DNA of 64,000 bases. Source: Aestuariivivens sediminicola. Its GTDB lineage: Bacteria > Bacteroidota > Bacteroidia > Flavobacteriales > Flavobacteriaceae. The position numbers and the translations under genes are program-made. This document shows, piece by piece, positions 1-8,353 of this stretch. The notes under the pieces were generated by a model, which ran no database searches, was not told the DNA's origin, and was given only the letters and a program-made list of their open reading frames with translations. Position 1 is the first letter of the stretch, and each line of letters opens with the position of its first letter. The stretch lies in NCBI RefSeq assembly GCF_022662015.1, contig NZ_JAKMCM010000003.1:434001-498000 (forward strand), written 5' to 3'.

Positions 1-1
1 T

Positions 2-1732
2 CTGGCCCTGGCCTTGAACGCCTCCGGAATTCTGGCCACCCAGGAATATGTCAAGGAAAGCTCTCGTGGAACAAGCGAACTCACCATAAACCCGGACGGC
101 ACCACGAAGGAAATCTCCAGTGGCTTGGATAAAGCATATATCACGCAGTACAGTTATGGTTTTTTTGAGTCCTTAAACTTGTTCATTCCCAGATTGACTG
201 GTGGCGGCAACGGGGAAGAAATGGGCAAGGGATCCCATACCTATGAGGCCTTTAGAAAACTAGGTGCTTCACCGAGTCAGGCCTTAGAGGCATCCAGACA
301 TGCACCACTGTATTGGGGCGATCAACCCATAGTGGAGGCACCGGCCTATGTTGGCGCGGTTGTTATTTTCCTGTTTGTTATTGGATTATTTCTTGTTAGA
401 GGCCGATTGAAATGGTGGTTGGTTGGCGGTACACTTTTATCCTTATTACTGTCCTATGGTAAGAATCTGGAATTTTTAACCGACTTCTTCATTTATAATG
501 TGCCACTGTATAATAAGTTTAGGGCCGTAACTTCAATTCAGGTTATTTTGGAGTTATGTTTGCCCGTAATGGCTGTTTTCGCCCTGGCCCGCCTGTTTAA
601 TGGAGAATTAAAGAAGGACGAAAAATTAAAAGCCCTGAAGTATGCGGTTTTCATTACCGGCGGCATTGCAGTTTTATTGCTGTTGTTTAAATCTTCCTTC
701 GACTTTGCCGGTGTGAACGATGCCTTTTATCGTCAAAACTATGGTCAGGATTTTGTGGATGCCCTCAAGGCCGACAGAAGGGCCGTATTTTCATCTGATA
801 CCTTGCGAACCTTACTATTGGTACTGGTTTCGGCTGGGCTTATATTCGCTTATATAACAAACAAATTAAAAGAGCATTGGGTAATAGTGGCCTTTGCTAT
901 ACTTATTGGCATCGATTTAATTGGTGTCGACAGACGTTATGTTAACAATGATGATTTTGTGGCTTCCAAACAGGTAAAGCACCCCTATCAGATGCATGCG
1001 GCCGATAAAGAAATTGCTCGGGACACCACACATTTCAGAGTGCTAGATCTTACCTCGTCCGGTGCCAGAGCCTCCTATTTCCACAATTCTTTAAACGGTT
1101 ATCACGCCGCCAAGCTCAGACGGTATGAAGATGTATACGATTTTTACATTACCAAAAATCACATGGACGTTTTAAACCTGTTGAATACCAAATACATTAT
1201 AGCTCAGGATGAAAATGGAAACCCGGTGCGTTATCTCAATGAGGAGGCGAACGGAAATGCGTGGTTCATCAGGGAATTTAAAACAGTGAATTCGGTCAAT
1301 GAGGAAATTAAAACTTTAGACAGCCTGGACAATAAGAATATTGCGATTTTAAATAGTGAGGAATTCGGGGATCGTTTTGCGAACAATGGATATCCAAAGT
1401 ATGTGGTCGATTCATTGGCGACTATAGAACTGATCGATCATCAGCCGAATTATCTGAAGTACCGATCTCATAATAATCATGACGGATTTGCCGTGTTTTC
1501 AGAAATATTCTATCCAAAAGGTTGGAAAACCTATATTGACGGACAGAAAGCAGATCATATTCGCGTCAATTATACCTTAAGAGGAATGGAAATACCAAAG
1601 GGAAAACATGTCATCGAATTCAAATTCGACCCGGAGGTTGTAAAAACCGGAAGTAAAATTACCTTAGCCAGTTCGGTTTTATTTGTCGTTCTGTTTTTTG
1701 TTGGGGTTTTATATAAATTTAAAAGGCAATAA
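2..1732 (+). CDS. YfhO-family membrane protein, C-terminal part
   Basis: The reading frame is open to the left edge, so the start is missing and the visible 576 or so codons are the C-terminal part. Several hydrophobic segments lie in the first third (for example the stretch starting VGAVVIFLFVIGLF and the one around VGGTLLSLLLSYG). A long soluble part follows, and a last membrane helix sits just before the basic tail KFKRQ. The final region (GFAVFSEIFYPKGWK, then YIDGQ, then LRGMEIPKGKHVIEFKF) is typical of YfhO proteins of Bacteroidota, large membrane proteins thought to act in glycosylation of surface polymers. The exact substrate is unknown. It precedes a glycosyltransferase and a flippase on the same strand, which supports a role in cell-surface glycan assembly. 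Confidence 0.8.
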   Translation: MALALNASGILATQEYVKESSRGTSELTINPDGTTKEISSGLDKAYITQYSYGFFESLNLFIPRLTGGGNGEEMGKGSHTYEAFRKLGASPSQALEASRHAPLYWGDQPIVEAPAYVGAVVIFLFVIGLFLVRGRLKWWLVGGTLLSLLLSYGKNLEFLTDFFIYNVPLYNKFRAVTSIQVILELCLPVMAVFALARLFNGELKKDEKLKALKYAVFITGGIAVLLLLFKSSFDFAGVNDAFYRQNYGQDFVDALKADRRAVFSSDTLRTLLLVLVSAGLIFAYITNKLKEHWVIVAFAILIGIDLIGVDRRYVNNDDFVASKQVKHPYQMHAADKEIARDTTHFRVLDLTSSGARASYFHNSLNGYHAAKLRRYEDVYDFYITKNHMDVLNLLNTKYIIAQDENGNPVRYLNEEANGNAWFIREFKTVNSVNEEIKTLDSLDNKNIAILNSEEFGDRFANNGYPKYVVDSLATIELIDHQPNYLKYRSHNNHDGFAVFSEIFYPKGWKTYIDGQKADHIRVNYTLRGMEIPKGKHVIEFKFDPEVVKTGSKITLASSVLFVVLFFVGVLYKFKRQ

Positions 1733-1862
1733 TTGTTTCATGCGTTGTGCCTGAATGGTATTGCGATTTTAAATAACGTATTATAGAATGACCTGTGAGG
1801 TGGGGTGCAATGTCCTGTTTTGAGTTCTTTATAGAATGCCTCCAGGTAACATTACTGTTGGG

Positions 1863-3143
1863 ATGAGTAAAAAAAAAGTGTTAATTGTTACGTATTACTG
1901 GCCTCCGGCAGGGGGTCCCGGGGTACAACGCTGGCTTAAGTTTGTAAAATACCTTCCTGATTTTAATATAGAACCGATTGTCTATGCGCCGGACAACCCA
2001 AATTACCCCATAGTGGACAATAGTTTACTGCATGGCGTGTCCGAAAACATCACCATTCTGAAGCGGCCGATTCGGGAACCTTATAAATTGGCCGGTTTGA
2101 TTTCCAAAAAAACATCAATGGCAATGCGCAAGGGATTCATACCGGATCCTGAAAACCAGAATTTAATCGAGCGACTAATGCTTTTTATTCGCGGCAATTT
2201 TTTTATCCCTGATGCGAGGGTAGGTTGGGTAGGGCCCTCTGTTCAATATCTCTCCGGTTACATACAGAAAAACAATATTGGAACCCTGATTACCACCGGA
2301 CCTCCCCATAGTTTACATTTAATAGGATTAGAACTGAAAAAAACCTTAGGTTTGAGGTGGATAGCAGATTTTAGAGATCCCTGGACAAGCATAGGATATC
2401 AAAAACATCTGAAATTAACGAAGCGATCGAAGCGAAAGCATAAAGCATTAGAGCGTGAGGTATTGCAGACTGCGGATCAAATCATCGTGACCAGTAATAT
2501 CACCAAATTAGATTTTGAAAACCTTACAAATGTGCCCGTAGAAGTCATTACCAATGGCTATGATTATGAACCTCTGCCCAATATAACTTTAGATGAGAAG
2601 TTTAGCCTATCACATATCGGATCCTTGCTTTCGGAGCGTAATCCCATAATTTTGTGGCAGGTTTTAAGGGAACTCATTGATGAAAACGACGTATTCGCCA
2701 GCAGCTTTCAATTGAATCTCGTTGGCGCAGTGAGTGAAGCGGTGGTGAGGTCAATACATCAGTATGGTTTAGAGCACTACATGAATAGTACTGGCTATAT
2801 CCCACATGCGGATTCCTTGCGGTATCAAAGGCAATCGCAATTATTGCTATTGATTGAAATTGATTCTAAGGAGACCACATGTATTGTGCCTGGAAAACTG
2901 TTTGAATATATGGTTTCAAACAGACCCATAGTGGCATTGGGGCCAGAGGGTTCGGAAGTGGAGCGTATCATTAAGGACACCAATACAGGAAAATACCTGC
3001 TATATTCGGATCGCGACAGGTTAAAAGCCGTCCTGTTGCACTATTTCACGGCCTACAAAAAGGGCGAGCTGGAGTCACATGGTATTGGACTTCAAAAATA
3101 TGCCAGGAAGTCGTTAACCGGTGCATTATCTAAATTAATCTAA
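1863..3143 (+). CDS. glycosyltransferase, GT4-like (GT-B fold)
   Basis: Predicted cytoplasmic glycosyltransferase of about 426 residues. It opens with KKKVLIVTYYWPPAGGPGVQ, the N-terminal strand and glycine-rich loop of GT-B enzymes of the WcaI/GT4 type. A C-terminal nucleotide-sugar region contains a SHIGSLLSERNP strand and an acidic KLFEYMVSNRP motif, in which the E is the usual ribose-contacting glutamate. An in-frame ATG exists at 1836, but I prefer 1863 (MSKKKVLIV) because the family core begins there and the nine extra residues look like leader sequence. The stop overlaps the flippase start (TAATG), so the two are translationally coupled. Sugar donor and acceptor cannot be told from sequence; the neighbours suggest a surface polysaccharide. 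Confidence 0.8.
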   Translation: MSKKKVLIVTYYWPPAGGPGVQRWLKFVKYLPDFNIEPIVYAPDNPNYPIVDNSLLHGVSENITILKRPIREPYKLAGLISKKTSMAMRKGFIPDPENQNLIERLMLFIRGNFFIPDARVGWVGPSVQYLSGYIQKNNIGTLITTGPPHSLHLIGLELKKTLGLRWIADFRDPWTSIGYQKHLKLTKRSKRKHKALEREVLQTADQIIVTSNITKLDFENLTNVPVEVITNGYDYEPLPNITLDEKFSLSHIGSLLSERNPIILWQVLRELIDENDVFASSFQLNLVGAVSEAVVRSIHQYGLEHYMNSTGYIPHADSLRYQRQSQLLLLIEIDSKETTCIVPGKLFEYMVSNRPIVALGPEGSEVERIIKDTNTGKYLLYSDRDRLKAVLLHYFTAYKKGELESHGIGLQKYARKSLTGALSKLI

Positions 3144-4603
3144 TGGGGTTAGTTGTAACACAATCGATAAAAAACACCATCACCACCTATATCGGATTTG
3201 TAATAGGAGGTGTGAATGTATTGTTTTTATTTACTAATTTTCTAAGTGATGCCTATTTTGGGCTCGTCCAATATATCTTTTCAACAGCAGCCATAATGAT
3301 GCCGCTAATGGCTTTTGGTGTGCACAATACTTTAGTAAAGTTTTATTCGTCTTTTAAAACACGGCAGTCTCAGAATAGTTTTTTAACGATAATGCTTGTT
3401 TTACCACTTTGTGTTGCCCTGCCGGTGGGGCTTATTGGTTATCTGTGCTTCGAAGGGATCAGTGTTTGGATGAGCTCAAAAAATGACATTATAAGAGATT
3501 ATATATGGTTGATTTATGTCTCTGCCATTTTTTTGGCCTATTTCGAGGTGTTTTATGCCTGGAGTAAGGTGCAGATGAGAAGTGTTTTCGGGAATTTCAT
3601 GAAAGAGATTTTTCACAGGCTGTGCACCACGGTCTTATTGTTTACTTTATATTTTGATATCATTTCGGTCAACCAATTCATATATGCGTTGGTTATCGTG
3701 CATGCTTTACGTATGCTTACCATGGCTTTGTATGCATTCAGTTTAAGACTGCCTGTAATTTGTTTTTCCCGGTTACTTAATATGAATTCGATTTTGAGCT
3801 ATTCCGCCCTGATCATATTGGCTGGTTCTGTGGCCAATATAATTCTAGAGTTGGATAAGTTTATGATCGGACTTTACATTGAAATTGAAAATGTGGCCTA
3901 TTACGCGGTGGCCATTTATATAGCAAGCGTCATTGCGGTGCCCTCACGGGCCATGCACCAGATTACAAATCCCCTTACCGCGAAATTATTAAATGAAAGA
4001 AATACACGAGAGTTGAGGCTTTTATACCGGAAAAGCTCTTTAACCCTTCTTATAGTGGGTGGATTGATTTTTCTATTGATCGTGCTGAATATTAATGAGC
4101 TCTATTACCTGATTCCTGAGAAATATCAGGGTGGCATCCGTGTGGTCATCCTCATCGGTTTGGCCAAGCTCTTCGATAATTTTATGGGAAACAATAATGC
4201 CATATTATTTAACAGCGATTATTATAGAGTGGTTTTGGCTCTGGGACTCGGGCTGGTGTTACTCACCATAGTATTAAATACCTATTTCATTCCTCATTTC
4301 GGTACCATTGGTGCGGCATATGCCACATTTATTTCAATAGTAACTTATAATTCAGCAAAACTGGTTTTTGTGAAGTTGAGGTTTGAAATTACGCCGTTTT
4401 GCTTGAACACCTTAAAGGTATGTCTCATTTTAGCAGTGTTCTTCGGCCTGTTTTATTATTGGGATTTTCCATTTCATCCGGTACTGAACATCGCATTGAA
4501 ATCGGTAGTCATCATTGTATTGTATCTGGTACTGATATTCCGTTTTAAGTTATCGAATGATATTAACCGGGTACTCATTCGATTTTTCAATAGTTTAAAA
4601 TAA
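3143..4603 (+). CDS. polysaccharide/lipid-linked oligosaccharide flippase (MOP superfamily, Wzx-like)
   Basis: A 486-residue integral membrane protein with about 12-14 hydrophobic segments and little soluble sequence. It begins TQSIKNTITTYIGFVIGG, the usual start of Wzx/PST-type exporters, and carries a mid-protein LDKFMIG motif (LELDKFMIGLY) characteristic of the family. It likely moves lipid-linked sugar repeat units from the inner to the outer leaflet of the cytoplasmic membrane. The ATG overlaps the stop of the upstream glycosyltransferase by one base, so the two genes are co-translated. Substrate is unknown. The gene ends before a hairpin shared with the convergent gene downstream. Confidence 0.82.
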   Translation: MGLVVTQSIKNTITTYIGFVIGGVNVLFLFTNFLSDAYFGLVQYIFSTAAIMMPLMAFGVHNTLVKFYSSFKTRQSQNSFLTIMLVLPLCVALPVGLIGYLCFEGISVWMSSKNDIIRDYIWLIYVSAIFLAYFEVFYAWSKVQMRSVFGNFMKEIFHRLCTTVLLFTLYFDIISVNQFIYALVIVHALRMLTMALYAFSLRLPVICFSRLLNMNSILSYSALIILAGSVANIILELDKFMIGLYIEIENVAYYAVAIYIASVIAVPSRAMHQITNPLTAKLLNERNTRELRLLYRKSSLTLLIVGGLIFLLIVLNINELYYLIPEKYQGGIRVVILIGLAKLFDNFMGNNNAILFNSDYYRVVLALGLGLVLLTIVLNTYFIPHFGTIGAAYATFISIVTYNSAKLVFVKLRFEITPFCLNTLKVCLILAVFFGLFYYWDFPFHPVLNIALKSVVIIVLYLVLIFRFKLSNDINRVLIRFFNSLK

Positions 4604-4610
4604 GAAAAGA

Positions 4611-4656
4611 GAAAACCCCACGATGTTGCTTTGAGGCAAACTTATCGCAGGGCTTT
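4611..4656. terminator. hairpin between convergent genes, likely bidirectional terminator
   Basis: Nested stem: CCC (4617-4619) with GGG (4650-4652), CGAT (4621-4624) with ATCG (4644-4647), TTGC (4626-4629) with GCAA (4636-4639). Read on the minus strand it is followed by ggggttttctctttt, so it most clearly serves the minus-strand gene ending at 4678. It may also stop the plus-strand glycan operon. Confidence 0.6.
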
Positions 4657-4677
4657 CCAACTAACCAACCAAAGAGG

Positions 4678-5910
4678 TTAAGATCTTCTTCTATTCGATC
4701 TTGTATTGTTATTCGAGTTACTTCTGTTCTGAGTCACTCGAGTCTTAGTGTTGCGCTTTGAGCCGGTAAATTCTCTTTTTACTTCTCTCGGCTTGCTTTG
4801 CACCGTCCTTTTTGATGTCATGGATGGCGCAGTTCTGGTGTTATCTCTTTTGTAAGTACGAGAATTTACGCTTTTTGGTTGTCGAACGGTAGCATTATTT
4901 CTAGTGCGATCAACCGAATTCATTCTTGAATTATTTCGCGTCCGATCAACCGAGTTCATTCTTGTATTCCTTGAACCGGATTCATTTGTTCTTCTAACGT
5001 TATTATTAGCCCGTTTAGTATCCACAGCATGCGAATTCGTACTTCTTCTTGGGGCTACATTGTCTCTGGTGTTTGAGTCATAAGCCCTATCATTGGAACG
5101 ACGATTTGAAACAGCAATTCTATCCGTTCCATTGGTCCTTTCTGTATGAGTGGCATACTGTCGTCTTGATGAAGCCACATTTGCACTTCTATTAATCCGC
5201 GTTACATTGTTTCTGCTTCTGTTAACGGTCGCATAACTTCTGTTACGTGTCACGGTATGGCCTCTTCTGCTCGCAACAGAGGTGCGCGGCCTGTAATTGT
5301 TATAGAAGGGTCTGCTGTAAACATATCTTACTGGCATGTAAAAACGTCTGTAAGGTCTGTTGTAAACAACACAATAATCGTATGCAGGGATGCTATAGAA
5401 GCGATGCCAAGGTCTGTAAACATAGTGCCTGTTGTAAATATTTATAAATCCTGTGTAGTGACTGAACCTATTGTACCTGTTATAGTGCACAAATAAGCCA
5501 CCAACACGAGACACATAGCCAAAATTATTGTAAAATATATTCACATTACCCGCCTGAATTATACGGCCATAATGATCGTAATAAATTGGAACATTTTCTA
5601 TTTGAATTACGGCGCCAAATTCATCGTATTGTACATAGGCGTTGTAATTGAAGCCGGAATTAAAACTAAGGTTGAGATGAGGAGAGCCAATGGAGACATG
5701 CAGTTGCGAGTTATTGCGCAACATATTGAAATCGAACTGACCATCGGGAAATACAGAAAATTCTATCCCACCCTCTACAAATATGAAAGAATTACCATAA
5801 CCTCTTGAAAAGATGGAGGACGTTTGACTACTTGTGCCAGTCGTTGCTATGGCATTAAGGGGGAATCCCATTAAGAGTAGACCTGCTAATACTAATGCTA
5901 ATTTTTTCAT
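4678..5910 (-). CDS. secreted protein with Y-x-x-x-G repeats and basic low-complexity tail, function unknown
   Basis: A 410-residue protein with a clear signal peptide (MKKLALVLAGLLLMGFPLNA, cleavage near residue 22). Residues about 40-180 contain an FVEGGIEFSVFPDGQFDFN motif, then several copies of a unit resembling GNVxIxYNxxGxVxxVGG, then a Tyr/Arg-rich stretch. The last 200 residues are a basic Asn/Arg/Ser/Thr-rich low-complexity tail with a nearly exact 12-residue repeat (NSVDRTRNN twice). The N-terminal domain is clearly related to the next gene (6294-6980), so these are paralogues. The protein is probably exported to the periplasm or surface; the basic tail could bind nucleic acid or polyanionic glycan, which is guesswork. 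No enzymatic motif is visible. Transcription likely ends at the hairpin at 4611-4656. Confidence 0.75.
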   Translation of the reverse strand: MKKLALVLAGLLLMGFPLNAIATTGTSSQTSSIFSRGYGNSFIFVEGGIEFSVFPDGQFDFNMLRNNSQLHVSIGSPHLNLSFNSGFNYNAYVQYDEFGAVIQIENVPIYYDHYGRIIQAGNVNIFYNNFGYVSRVGGLFVHYNRYNRFSHYTGFINIYNRHYVYRPWHRFYSIPAYDYCVVYNRPYRRFYMPVRYVYSRPFYNNYRPRTSVASRRGHTVTRNRSYATVNRSRNNVTRINRSANVASSRRQYATHTERTNGTDRIAVSNRRSNDRAYDSNTRDNVAPRRSTNSHAVDTKRANNNVRRTNESGSRNTRMNSVDRTRNNSRMNSVDRTRNNATVRQPKSVNSRTYKRDNTRTAPSMTSKRTVQSKPREVKREFTGSKRNTKTRVTQNRSNSNNNTRSNRRRS

Positions 5911-6293
5911 AATAATAAGGGTTTAAAATAATTACATTTTAAAGAATACAAACAGCGTGCCAAAACGAAAATATTAATTTAACACACTGATAATCAAGGT
6001 TGAAGATTTGTTTTTTAAAAACACCAGTTTATTATGTGGTGGTGATAGGATAGAGGTGTGTTCGGAATATGATGCCATTCCATTTGGTGATTACTTCGGA
6101 ATGACAAGCAAAAAATCGTAGCGCTCTGCTTATCTTTTCGAAAAAACATAAGTACGATGATTCAAAATTGTCCTGTGAATTTTCAAAATTGTCCTGTGAA
6201 TTTGTTTTTCCCTTGCATACAAAATTTAAAAGGCTTAAGCACATACCATAACTATCGTGCTTAAGCCATTTGTAAAAACCGGCAATTCAAGGT
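5911..6293. other. 383-bp gene-free spacer with a 21-bp tandem duplication
   Basis: It separates the two same-strand paralogues and presumably holds the promoter of the 4678-5910 gene, though I could not find a clean TAnnTTTG box. The only structure is a perfect 21-bp direct repeat (unit ttcaaaattgtcctgtgaatt) at 6161-6181 and 6182-6202. A short minus-strand open frame runs through the repeat, but its composition and lack of a family make it an unlikely gene. Confidence 0.6.
6161..6202. repeat. perfect tandem repeat, 2 x 21 bp
   Basis: The unit ttcaaaattgtcctgtgaatt occurs at 6161-6181 and again at 6182-6202 without mismatch. It lies in the spacer between the two paralogous secreted-protein genes. 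Confidence 0.9.
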
Positions 6294-6980
6294 TTAGAAT
6301 GTTCGCTTTTTTTGCTTTTTGATTTTACCATTCCTTTTGTAATAGTAGTACCTATCGTCATGCGGCTCATCGAACCAGGGTGATTCATTCTGATTATGAT
6401 TGCCGAATAAATGAGATCCATGACATGATGTGTCACTGCATAAATTGCACGGGGTATTGTGATTTACCTGTCCGCGAAGGGATACAATTTCGCCCCAGCG
6501 ATTATAATTCACCTGTAGTCCACCAACTTGTCTTAACGTTCCGTTTCTACCTCTGCCATAGGTCATAAAAACCGATCCAATACGGCTTACCTTTCCTTTG
6601 CGATCATAATTGATATATACGTTGCCGATACGTCTAATTTTTCCACTTCGATCTCTTGAAATATATACGCCATAGTTTTTATGAGAGGTGTAGCCCAGGC
6701 TTAAATGGGGACCGCTTTGCCTGGCACTGATCCTGCTCCGTTTTGTATTTGATCTATAATAGGTATCTCTGTAGATATCATTATAGTTATGGGCATCAAA
6801 ATCGAAGCTCCCATCTGGAAAAATCAGGAACTCAATACCGCGTTCCATGAAAATTATGGGTTCCGCATATCTGTTCATGTTTTTTGTCACAGATTGCCCA
6901 TGGTCATGGTTGTCAATTGTTGCCGATACCGTTGTTAATCCCGCTAACAACATTGTAAAAAAAAGTAATACCTGCTTCAT
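6294..6980 (-). CDS. secreted protein, paralogue of the downstream 410-residue protein, function unknown
   Basis: 228 residues with a signal peptide (MKQVLLFFTMLLAGLTTVSA). It shares the motif FMERGIEFLIFPDGSFDFD with its neighbour, followed by a series of related units (YINYDRKGKVSRIGSVFMTY and similar, about 17-21 residues apart) that resemble short beta-strand repeats with a Tyr and a Gly in fixed places. The C-terminus differs from the paralogue: it has a small Cys/His cluster (CNLCSDTSCHGSH), which might bind metal or form disulfides, and a basic end (KKQKKRTF). I do not recognise a function. Tandem arrangement suggests duplication followed by divergence of the tails. Confidence 0.75.
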   Translation of the reverse strand: MKQVLLFFTMLLAGLTTVSATIDNHDHGQSVTKNMNRYAEPIIFMERGIEFLIFPDGSFDFDAHNYNDIYRDTYYRSNTKRSRISARQSGPHLSLGYTSHKNYGVYISRDRSGKIRRIGNVYINYDRKGKVSRIGSVFMTYGRGRNGTLRQVGGLQVNYNRWGEIVSLRGQVNHNTPCNLCSDTSCHGSHLFGNHNQNESPWFDEPHDDRYYYYKRNGKIKKQKKRTF

Positions 6981-7234
6981 AATTCGTCATTTTTAAAGTT
7001 AACCTACTCTTAAAGCTTTTCGGATTCCGCTGTGTTCAAGGATTTTCAATAGGCATGCCAAATAAAAATTGCAGTGTACTGATTAACGAAACATTAACGT
7101 TTAAAAACGATATAACTTGTTGAATATCTTGTAGTTGAAATTTAATGGTGTAATATGTATACCTTGCAGTTTGGTCTTCATTTTTATTCAATGAAGCAAT
7201 AATTTTATTACATTTATCCTTTCTAATACGAAAC

Positions 7235-8308
7235 ATGGAAGAGCAGCAAACGTCTTGCAAAAATTGTGAAAAGGTTTTTGACCCCGCCTATAAATTCTGT
7301 CCGTATTGTGGGCAACAGGCCAGGGAAGATCTGACCGTAGGCGTCTTATTTTATAACACCATCAGTAATTACTTTTCATTTGATGCTCGATTTTTCAAGA
7401 GTTTTTTCCCACTTATTTTTAAGCCCGGATTGGTGCCCAAACTTTTTGTTGAAGGAAAACGACTCAAATATTTGCATCCCGCTCAATATTATTTATTTAT
7501 TTCGGTGGTCTTCTTTTTTATATTTTCATTTAAGGTCCGAGAAATGAACAGTAGCGTTGATAAGGTTTTAAAGTCGAGTTTTGAGTCTGTTGATACCGTG
7601 GTGGACTCATTGGATATAAAACGCATAGATTCTACCGCAGCGGCCATAACTGCTGCACCTATTTTAAATAACCCGGATATAAAAACCGGCTTATCGGAAG
7701 AAGATTTAAAAATAATAGACTCGACCATAAAAACGAGTACCAGCGCTTCAAATACAAAGATCTTTAATTGGAATCTCAACCTTAAAGCACTGGATTCTCT
7801 GAATGCCTCAGGTGCCACGGAAGAAGAGCAGTTGAAATTCATTGGAGTCGATGAAAATACCGGATTTTTTGAGCGTACATTTTTAAAGCAGGGATTAAAG
7901 TTTCACAGACAGAAAGGGGGTGGTATTGTACAGGCCTTTTTTGACAGTATACCGGTAGCCCTATTCTTTTTACTGCCATTGTTTGCCTCTATTCTTAAAC
8001 TGTTCTATTGGAGAAGAGGCCAATTTGCCCACCATCTGGTATTCAGTTTTTATTATTTTTCATTTTTATTCATTGTACTGGGCGTTATAATAACGGTGAA
8101 CCAATGGCTAATAGACATTCCGGATGGCATAGATTGGCTTATCATGCTATCTACTTTTGTATATCTGTGGTTGGGATTGAAACGATTTTATCAGCAAGGG
8201 TATTTTATTTCACTTTTTAAAGCGGGAATGACGACCTTTTTATACCTGTGCTTCATTGTTCCGGCCGCCTTAATCGTCCTTGTACTAACGGCCATTTTGT
8301 TTTACTGA
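7235..8308 (+). CDS. DUF3667-type membrane protein with N-terminal zinc ribbon
   Basis: 357 residues. A zinc ribbon opens the protein: C8-x2-C11 and C22-x2-C25 (CKNC and CPYC). It is followed by the conserved segment FKPGLVPKLFVEGKRLKYLHPAQYY, quoted here in parts as FKPGLVPKLFVEGKR then LKYLHPAQYY, which is the hallmark of DUF3667 proteins of Bacteroidota. A first membrane segment follows at about 85-100, then a hydrophilic loop of about 120 residues, and four more hydrophobic segments to the end. Function is unknown; the fold suggests an inner-membrane protein. It stands alone and converges on uvrA, whose last codons lie in the hairpin behind this gene. Confidence 0.8.
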   Translation: MEEQQTSCKNCEKVFDPAYKFCPYCGQQAREDLTVGVLFYNTISNYFSFDARFFKSFFPLIFKPGLVPKLFVEGKRLKYLHPAQYYLFISVVFFFIFSFKVREMNSSVDKVLKSSFESVDTVVDSLDIKRIDSTAAAITAAPILNNPDIKTGLSEEDLKIIDSTIKTSTSASNTKIFNWNLNLKALDSLNASGATEEEQLKFIGVDENTGFFERTFLKQGLKFHRQKGGGIVQAFFDSIPVALFFLLPLFASILKLFYWRRGQFAHHLVFSFYYFSFLFIVLGVIITVNQWLIDIPDGIDWLIMLSTFVYLWLGLKRFYQQGYFISLFKAGMTTFLYLCFIVPAALIVLVLTAILFY

Positions 8309-8322
8309 TAGAAAGTCAAAGG

Positions 8323-8353
8323 AAGGACAGACTAGGTATTCAGTTTGTCCTTT
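8323..8353. terminator. hairpin at the DUF3667/uvrA convergence
   Basis: Stem AAGGACAGACT (8323-8333) with AGTTTGTCCTT (8342-8352), eleven pairs including one G-U, loop of 8. Only three T follow on the plus strand, so strength is uncertain. The stop codon of uvrA (8332-8334) lies inside the structure. Confidence 0.5.

Noticed and set aside
6032-6244. 70-residue minus-strand frame across the 21-bp tandem repeat
   Set aside because: The sequence includes the duplicated repeat, shows no signal peptide, family or start context, and lies in an AT-rich spacer.
7036-7260. 74-residue minus-strand frame overlapping the start of the DUF3667 gene
   Set aside because: It overlaps the zinc-ribbon codons of a clearly real gene and has no family-like features.
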